Assembly: GCF_028009165.1 (NCBI RefSeq)
Contig: NW_026611617.1
Location: 1,250,001 to 1,314,000, forward strand
Reading direction: 5' to 3'
DNA from: Akanthomyces muscarius
Lineage: Eukaryota > Ascomycota > Sordariomycetes > Hypocreales > Cordycipitaceae
Length of the DNA: 64,000 nucleotides
Shown here: piece after piece, positions 24,309-37,100 of the stretch
Layout: each line of letters begins with the position of its first letter
Position numbering within the stretch: the first letter of the stretch is position 1
Made by a program: the position numbers and the translations under genes
Notes under the pieces: model-generated
The model's input: the letters and a program-made list of their open reading frames with translations, nothing else
Told to the model about the DNA's origin: nothing
Databases searched by the model: none

Positions 24309-25175
24309 TACGTTAATTAATTATTTAAAAAGTAATAAACATTTCTTTATACTTTAATTACCTTATTATATACTATATATTAGGTGTGTTTATATTAGAT
24401 ATTGCCTTTTATCTATATAATTCTATTAGTCTATACCGCTAGTAGTGGACTTGCTAATTTATCTAACTCTACCCCCTATTGCTGCTAATTTCCAATCTAA
24501 CTGTACTATAGTTGTGGTGGACTGGGTTAGTAGGCTAGCTTAATCTGCACACAAATAGTTCAGTCACGTAAAGTAAAGTAAAGCTAGCCAAGATCTGAGT
24601 ATACATGAGACGAATTTCTTTCCTGTTTAACCGACTCCAGTCTAGGCGTCTGCGGGCTCTGCGCCTGGTGTTGTGTTGTTGGCAACTGGTGGCGACCCCG
24701 CATATATCTAGCGGACCGCGTCAGTCATCTCTCGGCACAAGAAGCCATCCACCGTCAGGTCAAAAAATAAACAAAAGGAATGACCATGCGATTCATCAAA
24801 AGACACACAGAATCATCATTGCAACTTCTGATGCTAAATATGTTCCGCAGCCGCCCCATAGGCAAGCGAAATCTCTGAAAGACCCTTGAACAGGGCCTAA
24901 GAAATAGAACAATCGGACTACTGCCCATGTAGACAGGCAGAGGTGATAAATTGAGTACAGTTTATATTCAAATACAAATCAAGATGACGATAATGCAACA
25001 AATCAAGATAAAACGAAGGAAATTTACAAAGGAAAGAAATATCGACCAATACCGTCGCCACACGCCTACGCGCCACTCGCCCACACGGCCATCACGTTCG
25101 TAACAGAGGCCACGCAGTTCAACCGGCCACTACCAGGGCCATGGTCGCCCCCCCCTATTCTCCCTACTTTGTGTC
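24309..25175. other. Boundary from AT-rich repeats to GC-normal DNA; 3' flank of the NRPS gene
   Basis: Composition changes from AT-rich to normal between about 24400 and 24500. Nothing here looks like a gene. A 94-codon open frame at 24605-24889 on the plus strand has no recognisable feature. The DNA just below 25176 is the 3' untranslated and terminator region of the NRPS. Confidence 0.6.
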
Positions 25176-28100
25176 TCAACAGCGTTCAATAATGGATAAT
25201 TGAGCGTTCCAGTCCGGGTACCGGACAATGTCCTCTACGCTCAAGGAGTACCCCTTGAGCTCCATATGCGCTGCCAGCAAACTGGCCGACACTAAATCGC
25301 CACCACTTTCAAAAAAGTTCAGGGGCGATGTGCTCCATGCTTCGAATGATCTGTTGAGTGTTTCAGACCAGGCCTGTAGCAGCGCCGCTTCGGCATCTGG
25401 GTTGTTTTGGGCTGCTACAGCATCGGCCTCGGTTATAGAGATATTCCTCGCATGATTGTCTGCATTCGAGCTCAGCGCCTTGGCGTATGTCGTCTGGCTC
25501 GGCGCCTGCAAGGGCGTATCCATAGCTTTGTAAAAGAGGATGATGGTGTCTCGCAGCCGGAAGGAGAGTTTCTGCGCCTCCGCGTCACTGAAGAGCCCGG
25601 GTCCGAAGCTGAGCTCGATCCTGTAGCAGTCTTTGTGCGCCTTCGAAGTGACATGAATGTCGACCATGTCAAGATCCCCGACCCCAAGATCAACGTCTTC
25701 TTCCGCGTGCATGCCGCGCGCCTTCTCAGCAGCAACTGAGTCTTCGAAGTTGTGGTGGTACAAGACGGTTCCGGCAAAGGCCCAAGTGGCCCAGTTCGTG
25801 CAGGCTCGGACAATTTCGCGCGAGCCGAGATTCTCGTGATTCATGCTGGCAATCTGCTGGTCGTTGATATAAGAGACGAGATCACGCGCCGTCCATGTTT
25901 GACCAAACTTCACACGCGTGGGAATAATGTTGACGCAGGCTCCGAAGACATCGTCTACTCCAGGCAAACCACGGCCGTGAGTCAAGGTGCCGAACACAAT
26001 GTCATCCTCTGCGGTCGCGTGTGCAAGCGTATATGCCCATGCAGATTTCAAAATAGTTGAGAATGTAAATTCGCCGCCTTCTACGGCAGACCGGGGTATC
26101 TCGACTGCCATGGATGGGCCTTCACCATAACTCAGCTTGTACGTAGCGGGCTTTGTCATGGTAGTCATGGTCGAACCGTCGAGTAGTCGTCTCCAATATT
26201 CCAGAGCAGATTCCTTGTTCATTCGAGACAGCGAAAACATATAGTTTGAAAAGCTAGCCTTGCGAATGTCTTCGGAACGTGGGATGATACGGTTTGTGCT
26301 GGTTAGAGATTCGTTGTACATCTCTTCGAAAGCATCCCACATCTTGACCAGACTCATGCCATCATGCTGGGCATGGGACATGCGAACAATGATTCTGTAG
26401 GTTTGCTGTGCAACGTTGTGTAGGATTGAGATGCGCGTCAATGGTCTCCCATATGGGATTTGCATGGTGAGATCATGTTTGCGAATTTGTTCTGTCTGCG
26501 CATCAAAGTCGGTTCCGTTCTGGATTGTAAACACGGGTACGTAGACATCAATCTCTTTCAGAACAACCTGCAGGAAAATATCGTTGTGCGCGACGAAGAC
26601 GGTGCGCAGCAGATCATATCGTTGGACTAGGGCGGCGCACGTTGCTCTCAGCTTGCTTATGTTGGGTGCACCGCTGCCGTCCATGGTATGATATAGCAGG
26701 AGATTGCGATTAGCCGAGTGTGTGAGAGCAATGCAACGCGCCTGATGGTCAGTGACAGGCAGTATGTCTTCAACAGTGTCCGAGCCGATGCCCAGCTCAT
26801 AAAGCTGAGCATAGAGTGCCTCCTTGTTGTTAGATGCAGCAAGAGGTAGCAGAGAGAATGGTCTGTACCGTGGGGCATCCAAATCGTCTTCTTGACTCAT
26901 TTTCTTCAGCAGCAGTGCTTGATCACAGAAGATTTTGCTGGTGAGGATGTTTGCAACTGTAAGCAAATAGCCACGCGCGCGAGCTTCACTGACAAGACGC
27001 ATGGCGCTAATGGAATCACCGCCAAGTTTCAGGAAGTCATCATTGGCACTGATAGTAGAGGGCTCAACGTCAAGGACGGTAGACCACAGTTGCTGTAGTG
27101 ACATCTCTAAGGCGCCGCTGGGCTCGCGGTACTCCTGGGTTGAACCGCCCGCGGCGGCCAAATCCTCGCGCGTCAGGCCGCTGGCAATTTCACGTAGCCG
27201 CCGGCGATCAGTTTTGCCAGTTGCAGTCAGAGGAGAATACAAAATGGGGATGTAGGCCGCAGGTATCATGTATGGCGGAAGCTGCAAAGCCAAGCGCTCC
27301 TCGAGGTCTTGTGTGGCTTGCTTGACAAAGTCCTGGAATCCAGCCTCATCCATATCCCGCAATTGCTCACCAGTCGCAATTACAAAAGCGACCAGCATCG
27401 ACTTCCTGACGGCCGTGGGAGTAATCACTTCTGTAACCACTTGTATACCTCCACTGGTGAGGCAGGCTTCGATGTGGGATTCAATGTCGCCGAGTTCCAC
27501 ACGCTGGCCGTTTATCTTGACCTGCCCATCTTTGCGCCCGACAAAAGTCAGGGTTCCGTCCGTATTGTATCGTACCAAGTCACCGGTCTTGTACATTCGG
27601 CTGGTACGACCTGGGTGTCCTGGTGCGCCGCGGCCAAGGAACGACGCGCTGGTAATGAAGCTTGTTGCATTCGCATTGTCCCCAAGATATTCGCCGACCA
27701 AGGGGCCCTCCAAAAGAAGTTCTCCCACTACTCCAATCGGCACCAAGCTGTCTCCCACCGACGCATCCACAATCCAAGTATTCAACCCAAGTCCCCTTCC
27801 AATTGGAATAATTCCTGATGCGGCTTGTGTTGCATCAATCTCCGTAATTGTTGATGTCGGGGTACATTCACAAGGCCCATATGGGTTCAGCACCTTGGTC
27901 ACTGCCGACCATGCTCGTGCATTCTCTGCCGACAACTTCTCGCCGCCAAGCACAATTGTTTCAAGTTGTGACAGCGTCTCCAGAGACAAGGTGCTGATTG
28001 CACTTGGTGTCATGTCCGCATGAGTTACCCGCATTCGGCGAATGGCTCCAGCGGCGTCGTTTTTTCTTTCGTCCTCGGATGGTACACACAGACAGGCACC

Positions 28101-31100
28101 AATGGTAAATGTGTGGCAAAAGTTTGACCAGCTCACGTCAAAGGATTGATAGGCGAAGTCGAACACGCGTGAGGTAGGTTTGAAATAGTGTGCTGCTTGC
28201 TGATGCTTGATGGCACTGCTGTAATTTGAGTGAGAGATTGCTACACCCTTCGGCACGCCAGTACTGCCGGATGTGAAGTTGACGTAAAGCCGGCATGCTG
28301 GATCCACACTAGGCAGAAGCATGTGGTGCGCTTGAGGTATACAGGATAGCAGCGCGTCACTGATAATGACCACGTTGGCGCCGTGGAGCTTGCTGGCGAG
28401 CTCTACCTGGCTGGGAGATGCCAATATGACCGGGGAAGTGACCTGGTTGACAATTGACTCTAACCGCTCAAACGGCTGGTTCACGTCGAGAGTGACGGAG
28501 CCCCCCCCGGCTTTCATTACCGCCAACATTGCAACAGAGGCCCATTTCGATTTTTCGACACAGTGAGGAACAATGGCGTCAGACGTTACGCCGAGCTCAA
28601 TGAGATGATGGGCAAGGCGGGTTGCCAAGGTATCCAGTTCCTGATACGTCAGGTCGCCGTCCCAGGCGCAGACAGCAGCCGAATCTGGCTGCCTTGCGGC
28701 CGTCTCAGCAATTGAGTCGTGCACGCACTTATACTGAGTCTCCGGCACAGCCGCGTTCCAAGACCAAATATCATGCAAGTCATCCGAGCTGAGTGAGAGT
28801 GGCTGGCTGCCCTCGATGATGACCTCGATAGCTGACTGCATGTGGGACAGAACCCGCGCAGCTTGTTTCTCGGTTAAGTACGTGAGCGAGTAGCTGAGGT
28901 CAAGTTCAATCACAGTTGACCCATGGTTTATACCCAATCCAATCGCATACTGCAAACAGTGATTAGCCTTGGATACAATGGGGTGAGGAAACAAATCGGG
29001 CTTACCTCGGTTGGATCGTCACCATCAATGCTCTTTAAAATAATGGAGTCACTGCCCTGGTTATTGGAAGTTTCGACAACTCGCTGATACGAAACAATAG
29101 ACCCAAATAATTGCTGATCGGGGCTGACTCCAAGGTCGTGCTGAATTGTAGCAAGCGAGCTGTGCTGGTAGCTGAGATCCTGCATCAGCTGTTGGTGAGT
29201 ATGTTGCACAAAAGACTTGCCTGAGAAGTCATCATCAACTTCGGCCCGGCAAATCATCATATTTGTGTATGCGCCAACAGACGCGTGTATTTGCGGCACA
29301 TCGACGTCTCTGCCGGATGCCAGGTATCCGAAGCAAACTGAGCGGCGGCCAGTATACGCAGACAAGGTGAGGGCCCAGGCACTCTTCAGCAGACTAGCAG
29401 GCGTCACCATACAGGCTGTGCAGAATTGCATGATGCGGGAGATCTGAGATTGTTCCAAGGAAACGGTGAGCTCCGCCGACTGAAAAGTGGCCTTTTCTGT
29501 GACAGCAGAGAGACGCGGAAACTGACAAGGATCCATATCTGACAGCTTTGTCGTCCAATATGCAGTATTGGCGGTCTTGTCCCTGCTAGATAAGACTTTT
29601 GCGTATGCCTGCATTGTGGGTAGCATGTTGGTAGAGAAAGATTGTCCCTTAAGTGAATCGATGAAGTTCTGCTCTAGGATGCTCGCAGAAGCGCCATCTG
29701 TTATAGCGTGACTCATTTCCAGCTGCCAGAAGAGCTTGTCGGGTGTTTGACAGAAAATAGCCCTGTGTGGAGGCACAGACGGTTGATATTCCACGCTCGA
29801 GATCCCTTGTATCTTCCGCAGTGCTTCGAAATCATCCTTTGCTGATAGGAGAATGGTATTCCCCTTGTACTCTGCCAAAATCACCTGATGGAATGCAGAA
29901 CTACCATCTTGGCCGTTGATGAAGACGGTTCGTAATGCTGGTTGGTGTGCGATGACCTTTTGCCACGCTAGTAGAGCATTCTGCACACTTATAGCTTGAC
30001 CATAAAAAGCAGATATTTCGTAGAGTTGCTTGGTTTTATAAGCGTTGTCCTCTCTCATTTGACTCAGGAGCATGCCATCAACTGTTGGTGAGCATGGAAG
30101 CACTTCTTGAACTGACGACTGATTTGTAGACTCAATCTCTGCGAGAATGTCGTTGGACATGAAGTCGAGAGTCCTATAATTGAGTGCAAGATGCTCGAAA
30201 TCACAGAGAGTGCGTGATGGCTTGGAGTCCACCAGCTGACGGGAGATAACTTGCAACGAGTGGTCAATACCGGCAATCCACTGCCTGATGCGCCCCTGAT
30301 GAGCAATATGACGGTTGAATGAAAAGTCAAAGCAAGCCCGACCTCTCTCGATTGCAACTTCGATGTTGAAGAAGCTGGATGCTGGACAGCTGTAGCCTTG
30401 CTCTGAGACACCCTCAAGATTAACGTCTTGAAACAGGGCCGATTTGTCTTCGAGCTGCTGGAATAGTCCGTGATAGTTAAAAACAACCTCCATGTCTGTG
30501 TTGTGAGACTCGAATACCTCCTGTCCTCGGGGATTGAGGTACCGCGAAGCAAAATAGGCCCATCCATTGGACGGGAGTCGTCTCCTGGCGTCCTTGACGG
30601 TTCGAACTAGCTCGATGACTGAGGAGAAACAGCTGACATGCAGAGGGCTGAGAGTGGTAAACCAACCAACAGTGCGCGATGGATCAATCTCGGCGGACCA
30701 TGGCTCTCGACCATGACCTTCGTTGAAAACTGTCAAACCCTCTCGTTCGGGAAAGGAAGCCCGAAATGAGTGCCAGATAGAGGCAAGTAGAATTTCGACC
30801 GGTTCCGTTTTCAGAGAGGCATTGGCAGTTCCCAAAACAAGGCTTGTTGTCTCTTCACTAACATTGATATGCATGATGTCGTGATCCAACATATTGTTGG
30901 GAATGGGATTTGGGGATTCACTTGCCCAGAATCCGAGATTGTTAGATGCTTCCGAGGTTGTCAGCGTTGACGTCGGCACAAGCGATTGGGCCTTTTCGAT
31001 CTGCAGCTCGTTCCACATCTGGAACGGCATTGCCTTTGGCAAGTCAACACTCTCTAATAGCAGCTTTAAATCATCCAGTATAATGCGCCAGGATACCAAA

Positions 31101-34100
31101 TCAATCACCAGATGGTGCGCAATAAGTACCAAGTATTGGTCACCGTGCAGGTCGCAAATATCAGCGGAAAACACAGGGCCCTGTTCAATGTCGATGCTGC
31201 GGTGCCTCGCTTGTGCGAGATCGCGGATGGCATCCAGCGACTTGTAAGATGCGAGACCGACACCATATACGCCTTCGGAAGCGGCAACAATGCGCTGCTT
31301 CCACACCCCGGCTTGCTGCTCAAATCTGGCGCGCAGCATGGAATGATTTTCTACCAGCTTCGCAAAAGCCGCCATAATTTCATCGGTAGGAACACCTCGC
31401 GTTACCTTGACGTAGAAGCCCTGGTTATAGAAGGTTTCTGCCCCCTCAGAGCGGCTGGGCGGGTCTTGGTCAAAGTACCACTGCTGAATGGGCGAGAGAG
31501 GAAAGAGTGTATCGTGCTTCTCACTGTACGTAGCTGAGTCCAATGTGGTTCTCTTGGCGGAGCGCGCAAAGTCTTCCAATGTTTTGCTTTGAAGCAGCTC
31601 GGCAACGGAGAATGCGATATTGGCGACTCGAAGCTGCGAAGCTAAGCGCATAGCAGAGATGGAATCGCCTCCATTGGCAATGAATGACTGAGCAAAGTTC
31701 AACTTGTCAGGCTGCACATTAAGAACAGCGCTGCATGCTTCTTGGATAATGCGTTCCATTTCTGTGACTGGTTCTCGTACAGCGGCTTCGTTTCCGGAAC
31801 TGTTGACTCTCGCAAACACTTCTGGATTCATCTCAGCCACCCAAGTGTTGACTGACATGCGGTCTTGCTTTCCCGAGGCAGTCATCGGGAGTGTTGCGGT
31901 TACCACCCAAATCGTTGGAATCATGTACCGTGGAAGAGAAGTTTGAAGCTGGTCTTGAAGCGCCATAAGATGAGACGAGACGATGTCATCATACTTCGAG
32001 GCTACCAACTGTACACTTCGTGCTGAGACGGTATCTTCGGAAGGAATATCTTTGAACTGGACAACGCAGACGAGGCGTTTAGCACAGAGACCTTTTGTTG
32101 GGAGTACAATGACACATTGGTGGGTAGCCTCATAGCGACCGATATGGCTCTCAATTTCGCTTAGCTCTACACGCTGGCCATTGATCTTGACCTGTGCGTC
32201 TTTGCGCCCAACGAACGCTACGGTACCGTCAGAATTGTACCTGACAATATCTCCAGTGCGATAGACGCGTCCGTGGCGGTGTTGACTTAGTGGGCCGTTG
32301 AGCAGGAACTTGGGGTTGGAAATGAATGCCAAGTTGGTTTTGTCGGGGTCACCAAGGTATCCGCTTCCGAGTAGCGGTCCTTCAAGCAGAAGCTCTCCAA
32401 TGCCACCAATTGGGACCAGAGACTGGCCCGTGGCCGCGTCGGCAACCCAAGTGTTCAGTCCATGTGCGTGGCCGATGCTATTGCTCTGAACGTTACTTGG
32501 AGTAATGGCTTCCGTAAAAGTTGAAGTAGGAGTGCATTCGCTGGGTCCATATGAGTTCTTCACCGTGAGATTAGGGAACGCGGCCCATTGTTCTGCGTAC
32601 GCAGCAGTAAGGCGCTCTCCGCCAAGTGTAAGGCTGTGCAGTATGCGTAGAGATTCATCTGATAGGACAAGGGCAGCAGATGGAGTCAAGTCTGCATGTG
32701 TCGGGTTCAAACGGGAAATGGACCCGTTCAAGTCGTCTTTTCGGTCACTGTCAGAGGGTATACACAGCGTTGCGCCCACTTCAAACGTCAGCAAGACGTT
32801 AGCCCAGGCAACGTCGAACGCGTATGATGCAAAGTCAAACACACGTGACGTTGGAATAATGCCCTGAGCTGTCTTCTGATGGCGAATCGCGCTGCTGAAG
32901 TTAGAATGTGTAATCATAACACCCTTGGGGGTTCCGGTGCTACCTGACGTAAAGACCAGGTAGAGCAGATTTGCGGGTGAAACGGTAGGCAGCGGCTTTT
33001 GCAACTTGTCTTGCGACATGTTGGCTACTAGGGCAGCCCCTATGACAAGGGTTTGTTTGTCACTCAGTGTAGAAGCGAGCTCTCGTTTCAAATAGGAGCA
33101 CAAAATGATCGGCGCCTTTACTTGGCTGATGATGGAGCGAAGCCGGTCGAGAGGCTGGCTAGCGTCAACAGCGACCGAGGCAGCACCGGCCTTCATGACA
33201 CCGAGCATTGCGATAGGCATCCACTTGGATTTTTCAAACACCAGGGCAATAATATGACCAGGACGTACGCCTTGCTCGATTAAATGGTGAGCCACTTGCG
33301 TAGAGAGGCGGTCCAGGTCAGAATATGTCCAATTACCGTCCCAGGCACACACGGCTTGGGATTCTGGATGCTGACAGCAACTGTCCACGATGAGTTCGTG
33401 CACGCAACTGCTGACAGTCTCTGGGACGGAAGCGTTCCATTTCCAGATTTCGCTGGAATCCTGCTCACTGAAACAAGATATGTCGCAGACGCGCTGTCCA
33501 GGCTGAGGGTCGGACAGCTGTCGAATAACATGCTCCAGCTGACGGAGAAAGCGCCACCCCTGCAGATCATCCATCACATATGAGTCGAAATTCATCTTGA
33601 TTTTGATAGAATCTTTGCGCAAAAGACACTCTAGTGTCAGTGCATAGGTCTCAGACTCTTGCTGGGCGTCGTTGTCGTGGGAGCCCGATTCGTACACATC
33701 ACGAACGATGACTTTACTATGCCACTCGGCACTTTCATCGGCTGGCTGAACGATCAGAAGAGTCTGGAAATCGCACAGTCGCTCCGCTGCCGCACTTAGC
33801 CGTCGTATATTTTGGAGACCCATTTGCTCGTAGCTGGTCATCTCAATCGACTGCTCTTGAACCATTGCTAGGAACATAGTCACAAGCGCATCCGCAGGAA
33901 CAGAAATATGAACCGGCACCGTTGCAATGGCAGGGCCAATCATTGACTCGACACCAGGAACCGCAGCTTGTCGACCGGTGGTGGTTGCTCCATAGATGAC
34001 GTCGGGTGAACTCATGTACGTCGACGCTAGAATGGCCAAGGCAGCACGAATTGCGGAAGAAGGTGTGACAGCGCTGTTTTCCCAGTTCAACGATTCAATT

Positions 34101-37100
34101 TCGTGCAGTATCCTTTGATCAGTCTTTGGCTGGTGCGACGACGATGGAAGTACTGGGAACGCTTGCGCTTCAGAGTCGGATAGCTGAGCGTCCCAGAATG
34201 TCGCACATTGCGACTTGTCAACTGATTGAATATACTTGACAAAGGAGTTAAACTGATGGGCGTTGTCAAAACCTTCGGCGCCATATGCTTTCTCGAGCCG
34301 ATCAAAGATCAGATTTAGAGACCAACCGTCATAGACGGCGTGGTGGAGGGTAAGCATAAAGTAGGTTTTGCCATCCGCTGTCAACAAGCCATATTTCGCC
34401 AACGGAGAGCCGAGCGCAAACTCGTCTTCTGCTTCCTTCTCTGTGTAATCACGGAGCGATGCGGCAGAAGCATCTGTGTTCCACTCCGGAGTATACTTGA
34501 CGGAAATCTGTGTAAGTCCTTTCCCCGTCAAGTCGACGATTCTAGTCTGCAGAATGGGAGTACTGCTGACGACGGAGTCCCACGCTTTTTTGAATTGCAG
34601 AACATCACAGTCCGACTTCAGCTCCAGTGCGCACCGAATAATATAATCTCCAGCGCGTTGTGCTGTGAGCGCGAGTAAACCTGCCTGGAGAGGCGTGCAG
34701 GGATACATATCTACAATGTCGTCTGGTCGTAGATGGCAGGCCATTGCGGCTTCTTCAATCATTGTAGCGAGTTCGCCCTCGAATGGCCTCATGAGAGAAA
34801 AAGCATCTACTATCGATACAGCCTCTGGGCGTTGGGTAGTTGTCAAGAGAGACATGTCGCTCAGTTTGGGGTTGCGAAGGATATTAGCAACAGAGAGAAT
34901 CATTCCAGCCTCGCGAGCCGCTCCGACCAACCGCATCGCGCCGACAGAATCACCTCCAATCCGAAGAAAGTTGTCGTCCGCCCCGATGAGACTAGGCTCG
35001 ACATCAAGAACCTTGGACCACAGTTCTTGCATCTGGCGCTCCATGTATGTATCGGGCATTCGTCGACTTTCGGACTGTGTTGATAGAAGCTGTTCCCACG
35101 ATAAAGCATTTGCCATCTCCCGCAGACGACGCCTGTCTGTTTTCCCACTGGCGGTGGTGGGGACCTGTTGTAGTGGTATGTAGGCGGAGGGAATCATGTG
35201 CGCCGCCACTCTAGCAGTGAGAACATCGCGCAGATGCTTTGTCGCTTCATGTGTGAAACTCTTTAGCGTATCCGCATCCATTTCCTTGGCTAGCTCTGTG
35301 CCGAAGCATACAAAGGCAATGAGCATGGCATGTGACGTGCCCTGCGGCGTGACAACTTCTGCAACCACGTCAATATTGCCAAAGTCTTGCACAAGGCAAG
35401 ACTTGACACCGGATTCGATATCGCCAAGCTCCACTCGCATGCCATTGATTTTGACTTGAGCATCTTTTCTTCCGAGGAAGGCCAGTGCGCCGGAAGCATC
35501 GTAGCGAACAAGATCTCCCGTCTTGTACAGCCGACCAACCCGGCCAAAGTCTTGAATAAATCTGGGGCTGTCGACAAATGCAAGATTGGTCTTAGCTTCG
35601 TCTCCTAGATAGCCAGCGCTCACTAGAGGCCCCTCCAAGAGCAACTCACCCGTTACGCCAATAGGGACGAGAGAGTTGCCACTTGTCGGGTCGACAACCC
35701 AAGTATTGAGGCCAGATCCAAAGCCGACACTTATATAACTTGCGTCTCTGCCCACCACCGGCGCCATGGTTGAAAACGTAGTGCATTCCGTAGGGCCGTA
35801 CAAATTGGTCACGTTAACCGATGGATGCACAGATGCAAACGTTTCGGAGCGAAGGGGTTCGCCAATGAAATGGAGACTCCTTAGCCCATTGAGGGCGTCG
35901 AGATCATGGCCGCGCAGTGCCGATGGTGTCAGGATCACGCTGTTGACTTCGAATCGAGATATTGCAGACATGATGTCGCCTTTGCGATCTTCATCGGAAG
36001 GAATACAGACGCAACCGCCCGCTGACAAGCCGTGTAGGAGGTTGCACCATGCAACATCAAACATGTAGGATGAGAAGTCCAAGATTCGCGATTGCTCATC
36101 AAACTGAAGACTTGAGCGTTGGTGGTGAATTGCACTAGCAATATTGGCATGTGTAACAACAACTCCCTTCGGTACACCAGTGCTTCCCGAAGTGAAAACG
36201 ACGTAAATGCTGTCAGAAGGCGAAACAGCTGGTAGAGGCTCTATAGACTCGGCCAATGTTGCAAAGAGTGTGTCGCTGACGGGGATGGCCACGGTTCCGG
36301 GGCGTGCAAGTCGGCTTGCAATATCGTGGCTTCTTGCTGAGGATAGAATTACAGTCGAATTCGCCTGCTCGACAATGCCCTGCAACCGATCCTCAGGCTG
36401 AGCTGAGTCCAAGACTACCGACGCGGCGCCGGCTTTCATAACGCCCAGCATGAGAACGGCTGTCCAGCGAGACTTTTCAATGCACAAAGGCACCACGTGT
36501 CCAGTGGTCACTCCAAGGCACGCAAGGTTCTTTGCCAATCGAGTCGTTAGCTTGTCCAGCTCGTCATATGTAAAAGTACCATCCCATGCGTCAATAGCTG
36601 TGGATTGGGGTCGCGACAGGGTCGTTTCTGCGATCAAGGCATGGACGCAACGGTTGACAGTCGTAGGTACAGTGCTGTTCCACTGCCATATATCGGCAGC
36701 GTCTTCGTCGCTGCAAGACGCTAAATCTTTGAGGGCGAACTCGCTACTCAATGCCGAGCAAAATTTGAGAAGCAGAGATAGGAGTCGGCTGGCTTGATTC
36801 TGGGCCAAATGATCGGACTTGTGATCGAGCAGGATTTCCACATTACTCTTTCCGTGGCTTATATTGACGACAAGGTCATACTGCGAAAATCAGTAATGCT
36901 TTTAGGCTGTGTCAATTGCTGTCATGACATACCTCTGTGGGATCTTCTCCGTCCAGAACAGTTATGCTAATGTGATTGCCAATGTCTGAAGGGCTCTCAA
37001 CTTGACGTTGATATGACACGATACTATTAAATAGTGCTTCTTTAGAGGAAGCAAGCAGTTCGTGTTGCACGCTAGCAAGAGAACTGTGTTGATAACCGAG

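Noticed and set aside
24605..24889. 94-codon open frame left of the NRPS
   Set aside because: Low-information basic peptide, no domain, no codon or context support.
25176..26400. Thioesterase or reductase release domain at the NRPS C-terminus
   Set aside because: No GxSxG or nucleotide-binding motif is present; the region reads as a condensation-type domain with SHAQHDG and a carrier-like tail.
27268..28023. 251-codon plus-strand open frame inside the NRPS
   Set aside because: It is the antisense shadow of the A5 coding region, has no recognisable domain, and similar shadows occur opposite every A domain.
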